Shown: positions 1-13,873, counted from the stretch's first letter. The stretch: DNA of 64,000 nucleotides from Valencia hispanica (GCA_963556495.2 OY747705.1:9838501-9902500); one strand, 5' to 3'. A program made the numbers and translations. The notes: generated by a model not told the origin, from the sequence alone.

Positions 1-866
1 GGATCGGCCCGGGGTGGCAGTGGCGGCCATCGGCTGGCCATGGCCCCCGTGGCCTTCGGCCGTTCCCTGTTGGGGGGTGGGCCCCCATCAGGTCTCCGGG
101 CCCACGGGTTGAATTGGCCCTGGCATAGCCAGTTGCCTGCAGAGCCCATGGGCTGGGAGGCAGATCGATGGCACCTCACACCAGCCATTGAACACTCGTA
201 TGGAGGAACCTTATACACACCAGCATGCTCATACACATGCACACACACACACCCACCTACACAACCATAAACACACACACACACACACACACACACACCA
301 CACAGGTGTGGGGATTCTGGTGTTTACAAATGTAATCTTGGGGCTTGGGTTACCATTACAAAATCTTGTAATAATCGGTACCCTGAGCTTTTCAGTGTCG
401 CTGTTATTGTATTTATATGTCCATTTGTGGGTTCTTGTTCTGTAGTTGTCGGTTCGCATTGTTTGATTTGTTTTGTCGTTGCTGTTTTTTTTCCCTCTCC
501 CTGTTGTCCTGCGGGTGTGGAGTTGGACTGGGATGTTTCCTTGTGTGTCTTTGATCCCCTTTCTCTCTTGTACCTTCAACAACTTACCCTCTCCCTCTTA
601 ACTTTTTTTCCAACCTCTCTTCACCTTCTTTCTTTCTTCCCCTTATTTTCTGTCTCCGTGTCCATGATATCAGAACCCCCCCCCACACACACACACACAC
701 ACACAACAATTCCTAATAAAGATTTCTTACACATATATATCAAGCGGGGTACTATAGCAAAAGCCGTAATGCTTCACTTGTGAAATAAATCTATTGGGCT
801 TCTACTTGGTACTCAGACACCAATTCTGAGTAACACTCTGCCAGACAGGACCTGTAAAAAAAAAAG
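1..866 (+). mobile_element. GC-rich poly(A) retroelement, copy 1 (3' part)
   Basis: The left edge is cut by the window. The first 180 bases are very GC-rich, a CA array follows, and then a pyrimidine-rich tract leads to a tail ending in A-rich sequence near 866. The last 400 bases match the tail of the element at 49194-50284 segment by segment: the Ccctctccctgt tract, the cataataaagat polyadenylation signal, the actatagcaaaagc box and the ggtactcagacaccaattc box. This looks like the 3' untranslated end of a LINE that uses a poly(A) tail. I cannot name the family, and no coding sequence is recognisable. Confidence 0.55.
241..300. repeat. (CA)n microsatellite
   Basis: An interrupted CA dinucleotide array inside the GC-rich retroelement. 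The second copy at 49194-50284 lacks it, so it expanded after the copies diverged. Confidence 0.9.
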
Positions 867-1172
867 GAAAAAGAAAGGATCACTGACTGAAGACTGTTGC
901 TGTATGACAGTCTCATGACAGCTAATATCTTAATATCTGGGCCTGGATGTCCTTGATGACACCATCAGTTGTTGGCAAGCACTGCTAATCCACCTCATTT
1001 GCTTTTGCTGCTCCTCTTTAAAGGTCTAATTCACTTGTTTTTTCAATAAATTTGCTGTGGACTCCAGTATGAATGAATGCTTTGTGAGTTGTTTTACATG
1101 GAATAAATGCTCTGGACCTCCTGTTTCATGGGCAGTTGCAAGCCAAGGTAGGCAAGACCATGAATACTAAAT
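867..1172. other. No recognisable feature
   Basis: AT-rich spacer between the poly(A) retroelement and the hAT element. I see no open frame or repeat boundary in it. Confidence 0.5.
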
Positions 1173-1357
1173 TAGGGTTAGGCATCGAGGATCGGACATC
1201 AGTTGGAACCGGGACTAATTTTCAGATTCTTCCGGAAGCATTAAAATTTTTTCATTCCAATTCCTAGTTTCGATACCCATTCCTCCGACCAGAAGAATAA
1301 CCCGCCAAATACCAATGAAGAAGAATCTGCCGGAAGTCATAGCATTACCGCGCAAAC

Positions 1358-1587
1358 ATGAAAAGTGTGTGGAGGCGATCTAAAGTTTGGCCAAAGTGTG
1401 TACAATACATTTAAGAAAAGTATGTCATGCACAGGAGGGTGCAAAACAAATGTGATAAAACACCTTCGGCTTCATGGTGTGGGTATGACTGATTGCCCTG
1501 TGTTTGACGCACTCCGCTGGTCTACCTCAATTGGCTCTTCCTCTGGATCCGACCCTCAGCCTAGCACTAGACTGCAGTCCAAATCCA
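1358..1587 (+). pseudogene. hAT transposase, BED zinc-finger exon (broken)
   Basis: An ATG at 1358 begins MKSVWRRSKVW, which fits the usual aromatic start of a BED finger. That frame stops after 18 codons. A second frame, 1365-1595, continues the domain with KSMSCTGGCKTNVIKHLRLH. This holds the second zinc-ligand half, including the N-x3-H-L-R-x-H pattern typical of ZBED/hAT fingers. A serine- and proline-rich stretch follows, and a good splice donor (AGTAAGT) lies near 1587. In an intact element this domain binds the transposon ends. The frameshift between the two halves makes the exon non-functional as read. Confidence 0.75.
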
Positions 1588-2163
1588 GTAAGTAAAGCAA
1601 TAAAATATGTCTTATGTCAACATTGAGGCAGGAAACAAGTTATCCTCGAACCGTTGTGCAACTCAAATGCAAATAACCAGCTAGGTTTAGCCAATGTATT
1701 TTTTCATAGACAAATGACCTGAGATTGCAATCGTTAGCCAGGCAGTTGATAATACTCCGCGATGTGCTGTGCCTTCTCCGTTCACCATCGCAGCCACGGG
1801 AAAGATGTCCGTGCAGCAAGTAGAAGAATGCCATAGAAAGGTTACTGCATACAGTATATTGTGAAACAACTGCCCCCCTGTTCAGATGTGGAATCAGCAA
1901 CGTTTAGGTTAGTTAAGCAATACCGTAAACGTTAAGCTAATTAATTCCGAGCTAAAGTAACAGTAACAGTGACATTGTTTGTGTTTGTTTGCTAAGTAGT
2001 CCCTGGAAGGTGGTGTGTACTTTGGGTTTAGTGTTTTCACCATGTCCCTGCAAATAGACTAATTCCATCTTGGTACAAAGTTGAGAATTCCAATGTAATT
2101 GCCGAACTCAGTCTTGTTTCCTCTGTTGCACTCACATGTGAAGGCTGCAGTAGCATCACACAG

Positions 2164-2434
2164 GACCATTAGCTCAACATCACAGCACACTATACAGTGG
2201 AGGGGAAAATGCAGCAAAAAGTGCTAAAACACAGAAGCTGTGTACAAAGCACAGACTGGTTGCGTTGTGTCAGAAGAAATCAGTGATAATCTGTCAAAGT
2301 TCGTCATTTCTGAGAAAACTGTAGCAATCACTGTTGATAACGCTGCCAATATGGAAGTGGCTATTAAGCAACTGGAATTTGTGAAACTGTGCTGTTTTGC
2401 CCACACACTTAATATAGCGGTCTGTATTCCCTAA
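2164..2434 (+). pseudogene. hAT transposase, central block (fragment)
   Basis: The frame 2240-2434 reads VSEEISDNLSKF, then ITVDNAANMEVAIKQLEF, then KLCCFAHTLNIAV. The DNAANM and C-F-A-H-T-L-N motifs are hallmarks of the catalytic region of hAT transposases of the ZBED type. The block belongs to the same gene as the BED exon upstream and the dimerisation block at 3765-4112. It ends at a stop soon after the AHTLN motif, and downstream the gene is split by the TTAA-flanked insertion at 2561-3091. Confidence 0.8.
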
Positions 2435-2560
2435 TTCAGTGAGTCAGTGGGGGGCCAAGGTTCGAACCACTGTTGCGTAGATGAAGAGGTGCTTGATGGT
2501 GAAGATGGTTCTTCAAGAGAAACAAGAACTTCTACGTAAGACACACAAAGTTCACTTTAA

Positions 2561-3091
2561 AGACCCACTCCGATCATATTTTGAGCTATTTTAAAGTGTT
2601 CTCAGTGGTCTTTAAATTATGATTATGCCGTTTTTAGCCAAAATCACAAATCCTGTGCTGTTTTCTAGGACATAGCTTCAGAAGAGCGGCAGTAGCTCAT
2701 TAGCAATTTCCCTCTGTGTTGTGGGTGGAACCGTTGGCGCGGAGGATCCCCCTCTCCTCGTAGCTGAGAGCTCTCCGTTTACGCTAGCTGTCCTGCTAGT
2801 TTACAGCCCCTCACACCCTCAAGCTAGGATTACAGGTGCAACAGAATTGGTGAGCAATATTGGAGCTGTCCAGCCGTACAGTTTTGAGCCAGATGCCAGT
2901 TCGGACCACGAAACATCTGATGTAATGCTAACAAACAAGCGGATGGTTGAAATAGCTCCCGACATAAAAAAATAAACTTAGAAATGCAACTTTGAGCTTA
3001 AATTTCTAAAGATATGTCCTCTGGCATCAGAAGAAATGCCACAAGAACATGTTTACAGCACGAAAAACAAGATTTTCATTGGAGTGGTTCT
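2561..3091 (+). mobile_element. TTAA-flanked element, Kolobok-like deletion derivative
   Basis: 531 bp flanked on both sides by TTAA (2557-2560 and 3092-3095). The termini are inverted: agacccactccgat on the left, and the complement of attggagtggttct on the right. Inside, on the + strand, is a frame with GAVQPYSFEPDASSDHET. A short P-Y-x-F-E-P motif followed by acidic and serine residues occurs in P2X7-tail-like proteins carried by fish Kolobok transposons. The TTAA duplication fits Kolobok or piggyBac; the protein motif favours Kolobok. It is inserted inside the hAT transposase gene and is therefore younger than that element. Confidence 0.65.
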
Positions 3092-3764
3092 TTAACTGGT
3101 GTGCATTGACATTAACATAATAACTTTATATTTTTGATCCTTTCTTTATGAGAGTAGTACAACAGTATTGGAGTTCAATTTCAAATACAACTATTTAGTC
3201 TCTTAGGATGAAAAGCATCCGCTAAAAGACTTAAGATTAATGTTTTTGTTTTCATCAGAGCTGCCCCGACACTCACTCATCCTTGATGTGAGAACGAGCT
3301 GGAACTCTCTGCATCTAAGGTTGGAGGGATTCGCAGAGCAGTATACTGCAATTCAAGCAGCCAGGATGGATCAGCGGCTGAGGAAAAACATTGAAAGGGA
3401 CAGGTAGAGATAGATTAGTTTAGACAAAAAAGTCCACTCAAAATATGAATTCAAAAAGCAGTATAAGAGTGAATACACTGCACCAGTAGATTGACTTACT
3501 ACAAAGAGCTGTCACTGTGATAGACTATGTGTAGGGAGTCCACATGTGAGGTGTGTTGTTAAGAAAAACAGATAACATTTCTAAAACAGATCTGTGTGTT
3601 CCTAATTAGGCAGAGAAGAATGAGGAGGAGAGTGTAAGTGTGTGATAGCTGGTATTATACAGTTTCTCGATCTTAATGATCATGACTTTAATAGATATAT
3701 TTCTTTTTGGTGAAAATACTGATGAACCTTTAGTTTTTTTTAGCAACCACTTTCTTCCAAACTG

Positions 3765-4112
3765 TTCAGGAAGACTCCACTAGAGGAGCTGTTCGCTGAG
3801 GAAGAGGCCCAGAACATCGTGTCACAGCAGAGCTCCATGTCCATCAAGAAACGAGTGGAAAGAGAACTGCAGACATACCAAAAAATTCCACTGGCCATTA
3901 TGTCTGACGACCCTGCGGTGTGGTGGTGGAACCAACAAAAGACTTATCCTTTGCTGTCAAATCTTGCGTTCTCATATTTATGCGTTGTAGCTTCTTCTAC
4001 ATCCGGCGAACATGTGCTCTCCACTGCAGGAGACACTATCTGTCCAGAACGCTCACGCATACTGCCTGAAAAGGCAGGTGTGATCATTTTTCTCAACAAT
4101 AACTGTTTCTAA
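3765..4112 (+). pseudogene. hAT transposase, C-terminal dimerisation block
   Basis: The frame reads TPLEELFAEEEAQ, then DDPAVWWWNQQKTYPLLSNL, then SSTSGEHVLSTAGDTICPER and a terminal FLNNNCF. This is the hAT dimerisation region: D-P-x-x-W-W near the start, then S-x-E-x-V-F-S-T-A-G. In this copy VLSTAG replaces VFSTAG. The block follows a plausible 3' splice site after 3765. It is open to its natural stop at 4112, making it the best preserved part of this hAT gene. Confidence 0.85.
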
Positions 4113-4403
4113 TTTTATAATGCACCTGCTGGTAACCTGGACTGCTTTGCAGAAGTAGTTCGCGATTGTTTGTTCAATATTCTGCACCACGTTTACCCAT
4201 CAGTGGGAGCACATGCTGCATGTTTAGGTTCCTGCAGCATCAGACAAGACGTTCAGACTATTTCATCAAGTACGACGACCTATGGTTCGCTAGCTCATTT
4301 AAAATATGTAACTTTTTTTACCCTGTCCCTTGAAAGAATCGGATTTGAGAATCGCTAGGAATCGGAATGAGGAATCGTTCAAATTAAAACGATGCCCAAT
4401 CTC

Positions 4404-4967
4404 AATAATAATCTTCCCTGTGACGTAGCAGGGACAGGCTTTTTCTGACTTGCTCCTTTTTGTTGTCTGTTTCCTTTCTGTGGCTAATGCAGGCAATGGG
4501 GGTTGGAAAAAATGTTCACTTGCAGCATACATATGCAGCTCAGGGTGACCAATCGTATTTCACAAAGAACAAGTATTACACGGTTTCTCAGTGAACAAGA
4601 CCTTTAAACCTCTGCCAGGGAGTCGGGGATTTGATTCTTGTCCATTATGATCGATGGAGAATATGGTTTCAACTTCCTCCTCCTCTCTCTGCTCTTTGGT
4701 CCTGCTCTGCATCCATGAAGCCTCCTTTTCAGCTCCTCTGGGATTTGAGATTGTAGTTCAGGTATTATTTGAGCTTTTGGGATGCTAATTAGCACCTCCA
4801 AATTGTGAAAACAATACATTGTTGCCACTTTTTATGCATCATGAAAACAGTTCAAAAGCAAAAACATTAAGAGCTAAAATCCTTCCAGCTGCGCAGCATC
4901 CAAAACTAGAGCGAATAACTTTCTGAAAAAGCAATGGCTCCAACCATTCTACAGAACGAACAGATCA
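4404..4967. other. No recognisable gene
   Basis: Unclassified DNA between the hAT element and the nested Tc1 block. The last hundred bases may be the degraded left end of the Tc1 element that continues at 5119, but I could not find its terminal repeat. Confidence 0.4.
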
Positions 4968-4979
4968 GAACTTCAAAGG

Positions 4980-5106
4980 CTGCGATGGACTGGCGACCTG
5001 TCCAGGGTGTACCCCACCTCTCGCCCCTTGACCGCTGGAGATAGGCACCAGCCCCCCCGCAACCCTGCATTAGGATGGACGGGTACAGAAAATGGATGGA
5101 TGGATG
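4980..5106 (+). mobile_element. SINE/RTE-type retroposon 3' tail, 12-bp target duplication
   Basis: 127 bp beginning ctgcgatggactggcgacc and ending in (ATGG)n. It is flanked by a perfect 12-bp duplication, gaacttcaaagg, at 4968-4979 and 5107-5118. The sequence is the common fish retroposon tail that includes the cctgtccagggtgtacccc box. A longer, inverted member of the same family is at 27500-27755. The duplication shows a 5'-truncated target-primed insertion into the older Tc1 element. Confidence 0.85.
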
Positions 5107-5385
5107 GAACTTCAAAGGTTTGACAAAGGTTTTAACGTCTCACAGAGGTTTGTTCAGCTTCATCTAGCAATGAAAGCAGAATGGCATAGCCTAACAGAGA
5201 AACAAACGAGAGAAGGCCGTTCACCTAAACTGATTGGCTGAGCTGCTGAAATCCACACCTCAGCTGGAGGAATCTGTTCACAAAATGGTGGTGGCAGAAT
5301 CAGGCTGAGGGGAGGATCTCCTTCAGGAGAAACAGAGAAGCTGGTAAGAGTTGAAAATGAATGGAGCTAAATATAGGGAAATACC

Positions 5386-8300
5386 AATTCAATTCAATTC
5401 AATTCAATTTTTTCAATTCAATTAAATTCAATTCAGTTTATTTATATAGCGCCAATTCACAACAGATGTCATCTCAAGGCATTTAACAAGAAGTAATTTC
5501 AATACATTTATACAAACATTCCAATCAGTTAAAAAGTTTCCGATTTAAGGAATCCCAGCAGATTGCGTCAGTCATTGGCATGAGGTTGGGCCCCGTTGAT
5601 GCAGACTTTCCAACCACAGCAATCCTTCAGCAATCCCTCATACTGAGCAAGCATGTAGCGACGGTGGAGAGGAAAAACTCCCCTTTAACAGGAAGAAACC
5701 TCCAACAGAACCAGGCTCAGTAGGAGCGGCCATCTGCCACGACCGTCTGGGGGTTTGAGAAGACAGAGCAGAAACACAGAAGGAACAGAAGATCTGATAT
5801 AAGAGAACTTTCTATGTTACAGAAAGTAAAAAGTTAATAACAGGACACAGTGGATGTTCAGTTACTGGGAGGATCATCCCAGTCAGTGCCCCCCGTCCAA
5901 CAGGGCATTGCAGCCAAGCAGGATACCAGACCAGGTATATCTTTTTTGGAGAGAAAAACACTGAGAGAAAACAAAGTTAACAGTCGAAATAACAGAATGT
6001 ACTGTAATACAACTGGAGAGTCATAGGAGAAAAGGAAGTAGCAGAGTGAAGAAAATTGGTAAGTCTGTCCTCCAGCAGTCTAAGCCTTTAGCAGCATAAC
6101 TACAGAGATAGCTCAGGATGACCTTAGCCACTCTAACTATAAGCTTTATCAAAAAGGAAAGTTTTAAGCCTGGCCTTAAAAGTAAACAGAGTGTCTGCCT
6201 CACGGACTAAAGCTGGGAGCTGGTTCCACAGGAGAGGAGCCTGATAACTAAAAGATCTGCCTCCCATTCTACTTTTAGAAATCCTAGGAACTACAAGTAA
6301 ACCTGCAGTCTGAGAGCGAAGGGCTCTTTTAGGAACATATGGAACAATTAGATCTCGGATGTATGATGGAGCTTGATTATTAAGGGCTTTGTATGTAAGA
6401 AGAAGGATCTTAAATTATATTCTGGATTTAACAGGGAGCCAATGAAGGGAAGCTAAAACAGGAGAAATGTGATCTCTGTTTTTAATATTCATCAGAACTC
6501 TTGCTGCCGCATTTTGGATCAACTGAAGGCTTTTAATGGCATTTTGTGGACTACCTGATAATAAAGAATTCCAGTAGTCCAGCCTTGAGGTAACAAATGC
6601 ATGGACTAGTTTCTCGGCATCACTACTGGACAGGATGTTTCTAATTTTTGCAATATTCCGGAGGTGAAAGAAAGAAATCCTAGAAACCTGTTTAATATGG
6701 GATTTAAATGTCAAGTCTTGGTCAAAAATAACGCCGAGGTTCTTTACGTTATTACTGGGGGCCAATTTAATGCCATCCAGAAGAAGTGATTGACTAATCA
6801 GTTTCTGTTTTAGAACTTCTGGTCCAAAGACTGCAACTTCTGTTTTGTCAGAATTTAAAAGCAAAAAGTTTAGATTCATCCATGTTTTTATGTCTTTCAG
6901 ACATGCCTGTAATCTACCTAACTGACTGGGTTCATCAGGATTTATGGATAAATATAGTTGTGTATCATCGGCATAGCTGTGGAAATTTATCCCATGCTGT
7001 CTAATGATTCTACCAATTGGGAGCATATATATGGTGAACAGAATTGGTCCAAGCACAGAACCCTGTGGAACTCCACAAGTAACCCTTGAGAGTGAAGAAG
7101 ATTGATCATTTAGATGAACAAACTGGAATCTATCAGACAAATATGATTTAGACCAGCCTAGTGCTGTTCCTTTGATCCCTGCAACATGTTCAAGCCTTTC
7201 TAAGAGAATATTATGATCGACTGTGTCAAAAGCAGCACTGAGATCTAACAAAACCAGAACAGACACAAGTCCATTATCTGAGGCCATGAGAATATCATTA
7301 GTAACCTTCACCAGTGCTGTTTCAGTGCCATGATGAGCTCTAAAACCTTACTGAAACTCTTCAAACAGCTCGTTATTGTTTAAATGCTCACAGACTTGAT
7401 TAGCAACAATTTTCTCAAGGACTTTGGATAAGAAAGGAAGGTTATATATAGGTCTGTAATTCACTAAGTCATCTTGATCAAGGGAAGGTTTCTTGAGTAA
7501 AGGTTTAATTACAGCTATTTTAAATTCCTGTGGTACGTATCCGTTTACTAAGGATAGATTCATCATATCCAAAATGGGGCCAGGAACCAAATAGAACACT
7601 TCTTTAAATAATTTGGTTGGAATTGGGTCCAACATACAAGTTGAAGGTTTAGACGAGGCTAACATTTTTGATAATTCCGAAAGCTCAACTGAATCAAAAC
7701 AGCCTGAGCACAAATGAGGTTCTACAGTTCTTTCCGATACTGCCTCATTTACTGAGGAAGAAGTAATGATGTTTGGGAGGATGCCAATGATTTTATTTTT
7801 AATAGAATTAATTTTATTTATGAAGAATCCCATAAAATCATCACTGCTAAGAACTGGGGGAATAGTTGGCTCAACAGAGCTATGACTCTGTGTAAGTTTG
7901 GCAACTGTACTAAAAAGAAACCTTGGATTGTTTTTATTCGCCTCTATTAATGATGAAAAACATGCTGTTCTAGCTTGTCGAAGGGTCTTTTTATACAGCA
8001 GTAGACTTTTATTCCAGGTTAAATAGGAATCCTCTAGGTGTGTAGAGCGCCATTTTTCAAGGAGTCAGCCTCCTATGGCTAGCCACTTTCTTTTTTAAGG
8101 GGGCTACACTATCTAATGCCAAACGCAATGAGGACGTAACGCTGTGAACCAGATCATCAATTTCTGAAGGGTTAGAGATAGAATTGCTGCCATCCACTGT
8201 GTTATCCTGAGACACTAAGGAAAGTAAGAATGGAACAGATTCTTTAAAAATTGTTACAGCATTGTCTGATAAAGCTCTACTATAATGACATTTTATTTCA

Positions 8301-8588
8301 GATTTAAAATGGTCAGTTAAAGTAAATTCAAAAGTTATTAAGAAGTGGTCAGACAGGACCGGGTTATGTGGGTGGACTGTTATTTCCTCACACTCAATAC
8401 CGTATGTCAGTACAAGGTCCAAAGTGTGTTTGCCCGAGTTGGTCGATCCCTGTACTTTTTGAGTAAAGCCAATTGAGTCTAAAATAGCACTAAAGGCTGC
8501 ATTTAGGCTATCACTTTCAGTATCCACATGAATATTAAAGTCCCCCACTATAATAACCCTATCAGTATTTAATGTAGCCCACATGGTT
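5386..8588 (-). mobile_element. L2-type LINE, 5'-truncated, antisense
   Basis: A 3.2-kb LINE on the minus strand. Its 3' end is the (AATTC)n tail at 5386, next to the tatttatatagcgccaatt box. The 5' end at 8588 falls inside the endonuclease domain. A short tacc occurs on both sides (5382-5385, 8589-8592) and may be the target duplication. The flanking Tc1 sequence is continuous when this LINE is removed. It is the longest L2 copy here; related copies are at 14330, 23655, 54966 and 59873. Confidence 0.92.
6133..8584 (-). pseudogene. L2 LINE ORF2: endonuclease (C-terminal part) and reverse transcriptase
   Basis: The endonuclease part (8584-8057) has IVGDFNIHVD and later LSDHFLITFEF, the GDFN and SDH motifs of AP-like endonucleases. 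A frameshift lies between 8057 and 7833. The reverse transcriptase follows from 7833: NYRPIYNLPFLSKVLEKIV, LLDLSAAFDTVDH, CGVPQGSVLGPILFTIYM and HSYADDTQLYL, with the catalytic YADD intact. In-frame stops occur near 7347 (TCA to TAA in FQ-S-GFRAHH) and near 6414 (GAA to TAA after LPVKSRI). Beyond that the frame stays readable to its natural stop at 6133. Two stops and one shift indicate a fairly young but dead copy. Intact, the protein would nick the target and copy LINE RNA by target-primed reverse transcription. Confidence 0.92.
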
Positions 8589-8860
8589 TACCAGAAGCAA
8601 ACCTGTTGGAGGCTGCTGGATACTGGGGCGGAGACTCCCCTAGCAGTGGGGTAACAACACTAAGCATGCAGCCAGACGTTCAGTGGAATGGTTCTGGTCA
8701 AAACATGAAAAGTCAAAGTCCAGGCCTAAATCTAACTGTGGCATGACTTGAAAGTTGCTGTTTATAGATACTCTATCTATCTATCATGACTAAGCTTGAG
8801 CTAAGTTATAAAGAAGATTGAGCAAATATTCAAATCTCTAGATCTGCAAATCTGGACATA

Positions 8861-10394
<1,534 letters not shown>

Positions 10395-10637
10395 TACCCC
10401 AAAAGACTTACAACTGTGATGAAGCAAAAAGTTGTTTTAGTAATGTATTGACTCAGAGGATTTGAATAAAAATAAACACCATGCATTTCAAAGTTTTATT
10501 TATGAAAACAACCTCAAAACCATGTGTATTAAGCCCGTTTAGCCCATTAAATTCCAATTAAATGCACTGTGGTCTGTGGTTGCAACATGACAAAATGTGA
10601 ACATGTTCAAGGGGTGTAAATACTTTCGCAAGTCATT

Positions 10638-12056
10638 GTTGGTTTGAGTAAAAGGAGTCGTAGCAGGAAACATCTGGTGCTGAAGTGAAAATGATTGCCA
10701 TTGGTGAAAAGTTGACTTCGAGGGAAGTTGGAGATTCACCAGGTTTCGAGGTTTTACATGACAAAACGACACTCTGATAAGAGGCCCCTTGGCTTTGGAT
10801 GTGTAAAGATGATCTTTTTCTTGACTTTAATTGTTTAATTATTCTTGCAGCTCTGAGGAGATTGTGCTGCATCAAGCTGATTTCCCTTTGGCAAAGCCGG
10901 CGATACTCCACCTAGGTTTGAGCCACATTCTCTTGACACTCTCATCAAGCCTCACTTACGCTGGAACAAAAAACCCACAGAAGATTGCAAAGAATGTCTT
11001 TTTCACCAAGGAATGATTAATTGATTTAATTGATTAAAACAGCGAGAAATTCTGAAATGAATTTGAAAAGAGGCCTCACAGGAAAAGCTTTGTTTGTTCC
11101 AGGCCTATTTTAATGAGCTTTTCATCACTGGGCAAGAAAAATTACTTTGCATGTGTGTGTGTGTGAGAGTTTTTTTTTTTTTTGGGATAGGGAGGGAAAT
11201 AATTATGGCTAGTGAAAGTAAGGAGGAGGAGGTGGAGGGGTCAGGATGAGGGAAAGAACAGTGGGAGGAGTGGGGATTCCCTCAGAAATTGATAATCTCC
11301 TTCCTCCGCTGAGATCTCTCAGTTGTGTGGCAGTTTCCAAGCAGCTGCATTATGAAGGGCAGAAAAAAAGAGAACCTGCACACATCAGTGTGGTAGAAAA
11401 CTATTTCTATATTCAAACAGAGACTGGAGAGCATCAGATGTTGATACCCCCACAGGGGCAATCTCGACAAGATGAAAAGGAGACCACGGTCGTCCTTAAT
11501 GATACTTGTTTGTCCTGTGGGAGCTAGCATTCAGCGTGGTGGTTAACTTCAGATTAGGGATTCGCTCCGTGTTCCACTCCATTGACATGACACCGAAGTG
11601 CAGAGAGCCTGGTTTCATCCTGCAAGTTTGCACACCGCAGGCAGTCCCCAAACCAGCAACGTCCAGGTCAACATTACCATCTCACACTCGTATTAACACA
11701 GTTCCTACACAGTTGCCTGCCCCTTGTCTGTGTTTGCGTTCCAGCACCGACCTATCCGTTGTCCATATATGTACGTCCATCCAGTCTGTGGGAGAGACTT
11801 AAATTTACTTAGCTAAGCCAACTGATGAGTGGAGATTAGAGTTCAGATGATCCAGATAGAGAGGAACCCCTCCCAGAGGATCTTTAAGTGAAATCTTCTA
11901 AATGAGTTAGAGGATGCCTTACTAAAGCCACATTTAAGGGATTCTTAAAACACCCACTTCCTTTAAAATGTCTTTTAGTTCATCTAAAAAGTTATGGGCT
12001 CCTTTAGCTATAATTTACCGACTTACTGCTTACCCCCCCCCCCCCACCAGATTAGA
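10638..12056. other. Non-coding DNA, possible conserved segment
   Basis: No gene is recognised. From about 10655 to 11150 the sequence is of balanced composition and contains homeobox-type cores such as ttaattgtttaattatt and ttttaatgagc, with no repeat hallmarks. It could be a conserved non-coding element. A poly(T) run lies at 11170 and a poly(C) run near 12035. Confidence 0.3.
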
Positions 12057-12104
12057 ATTTCAATTCAATTTCAATTCAGTTTATTTATATAGCGCCAATT
12101 CCCT
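12057..12104 (-). mobile_element. L2 LINE 3'-end stub
   Basis: A short antisense remnant: an AATTC-type tail followed by gtttatttatatagcgccaa, identical in type to the 3' end of the L2 at 5386. Only about 50 bases are present. Confidence 0.75.
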
Positions 12105-12945
12105 GTAAAGTCAATTAATTAAATAATTCGATTAAAAAGTGAAGCTCATGTGATATATATTTTTGTTTAATTTAGATATTTACGGCTTGTCATTGACTCC
12201 CTCCACATAGAGAGTAAGCCATAAAATTGCTAAACAAGATGACTAGAGCCAAGAATAATAGTGAAAAGTTGAGTGGAAGAAAAAAGTTTTGTAGAAAAAG
12301 TTGTACAAAGAACAAGGCCTTTAGAGGTTTGTGAATCCAAGCCCATTCAAGAGTTTCAAGGAGATTCAAAAGGGGTGGAGCTCATAGAGTCAGCAGTTAA
12401 AGAGTCACCACACACAGATCTAACCAGTTCTTCTCCTAACACTGTTGCAATCTTGTGTGAGAAGCCACTCCTGAAGGAGAGAAGACATCAGAGCAGGGCA
12501 GTGTAGAGACCTTTAGAGGGGCAGGTGATCAAAGTTAAAAAGGGACACAAAGAACAAGTTTTAAAACAACTTACAACACCATAAATTACAGTATACCATC
12601 TTGAAAAAATATTCCTCAAGGATCTAATAGGAAATCACAACACAATATAGCAAAAGCAAAGCAAAAACCGTCAATTTTTTATCTGATGGCGTACAATGTT
12701 GGTGTTGGTTGATCTGAGAATGTAGACATTGAAAAGACCATTGGAGAGGTGGTAGCTGATTAAACAAGTGTTAAAGTACATTATGGAATAACTTTAACAT
12801 GCTGCAGTGTCTGACTAAATAAAACCTTCATACCTGACTCGTTAACCTCCACAGCAACTCAGCTATACACAACTTTAAAGATCAAAACAGCTAAGAGGGG
12901 TTAGTTCTACTTTTCTACAGGGGTGTTAGCACCTATGAGAGATTT
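12105..12945. other. No recognisable feature
   Basis: AT-rich DNA without a repeat boundary or protein similarity that I can see. A 77-codon frame at 12273-12506 resembles nothing known. Confidence 0.45.
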
Positions 12946-13444
12946 AGGCAAGGCAAGGCAATTTTGTTTGTATAGCTCACTTTCAACAACAGGGTAATTC
13001 AAGGTGCTTTACATTATTTGGTGATAAAGAGAAACAATAGAATATAACATAGGAAATTAAAAGCAGCAATTTAGCATGAAACACACGCAACCCATGATAC
13101 ACAATAAAGCATGAAAAACAGCAATAAAGCATGAACTAAAACTACCCCACATAAAACCACATTCTCATCCCTCCTCGAATGAATTAAAAACATGATCGCA
13201 GTTTTAACTCCCTCCCTCCAAACCAACCCTCATGCACATTCACTTAAAAGCAAAAATTAAAAGGACGTAAGGCCAAGTACAGATGAGCCAGTGAGGACGT
13301 GAACAGCAACCTTCTGGATCAGCGGCAGCTGTCTAATTGACTTTTTAGGCAGACCTGTGAAGATGCTGTTGCAGTAATCAGTCTGACTAAAGATAAATGC
13401 AAGGATGAGTTTTTCAAGGTCCTGTTGTGACATCAGTCCTTTAA

Positions 13445-13873
13445 AGGATCAGGGGGCTGGATTTCTAAACTAAATTATATTCATGTTCAGTTTTGTAATT
13501 GTATTGGGTAATGAAGCATTTTAAACCAAGAAAAATGAGCTCATCAATGTGTAATCCTATTATCTTGAACAGTCTGTGTGCTGCAAAATAGGCTGCGATT
13601 CAGTGGCCGAATTTCCCGCGCTTACACGCGGATGTGACGTCAATCTACAATTCTTGCGCATTCTCGATTTAACAGGAAGAAGGAAGAGAAAGAACCCGGA
13701 CTTCAGACGTGGCTGATTCAAACGTGGGTATGGATTCTTCAGCATCGGGCAAACGAGCAAGCACCACACAAAGCCCATCAAAGATATTTACTAATGTTAC
13801 ACCAAAGTAAACACTATTACTTACTTCGTCGCTAGACATGTTGCTTGTTTCTTCAAACCGGTCCCCTGATCCT
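13445..13873 (-). mobile_element. TTAA-flanked element with a first-exon remnant
   Basis: 429 bp flanked by TTAA at 13441-13444 and 13874-13877. Termini are aggatcaggggg on the left and the complement of tcccctgatcct on the right. On the minus strand near 13840 a short start reads MSSDE and runs straight into a GTAAGT donor, like a truncated first exon. A GC-rich, promoter-like stretch with a gtgacgtca core lies at 13610-13650. The duplication suggests Kolobok or piggyBac. The ends differ from those of the TTAA element at 2561-3091. Confidence 0.65.

Larger units (their letters stand above)
1173..4403 (+). mobile_element. hAT-superfamily transposon relic
   Basis: About 3.2 kb bounded by imperfect inverted ends: taggGTTAGGCATCGagg on the left, and the complement of acGATGCCcaatctca on the right. 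The subterminal DNA is rich in GATTCC/GGAATC motifs in opposite orientation at each end, as in fish hAT elements. Inside, in order, are a BED-type zinc-finger exon, a central transposase block and a C-terminal dimerisation block, all on the + strand and all damaged. A separate TTAA-flanked element sits at 2561-3091. I could not settle an 8-bp target duplication, so both ends are approximate. Confidence 0.75.
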
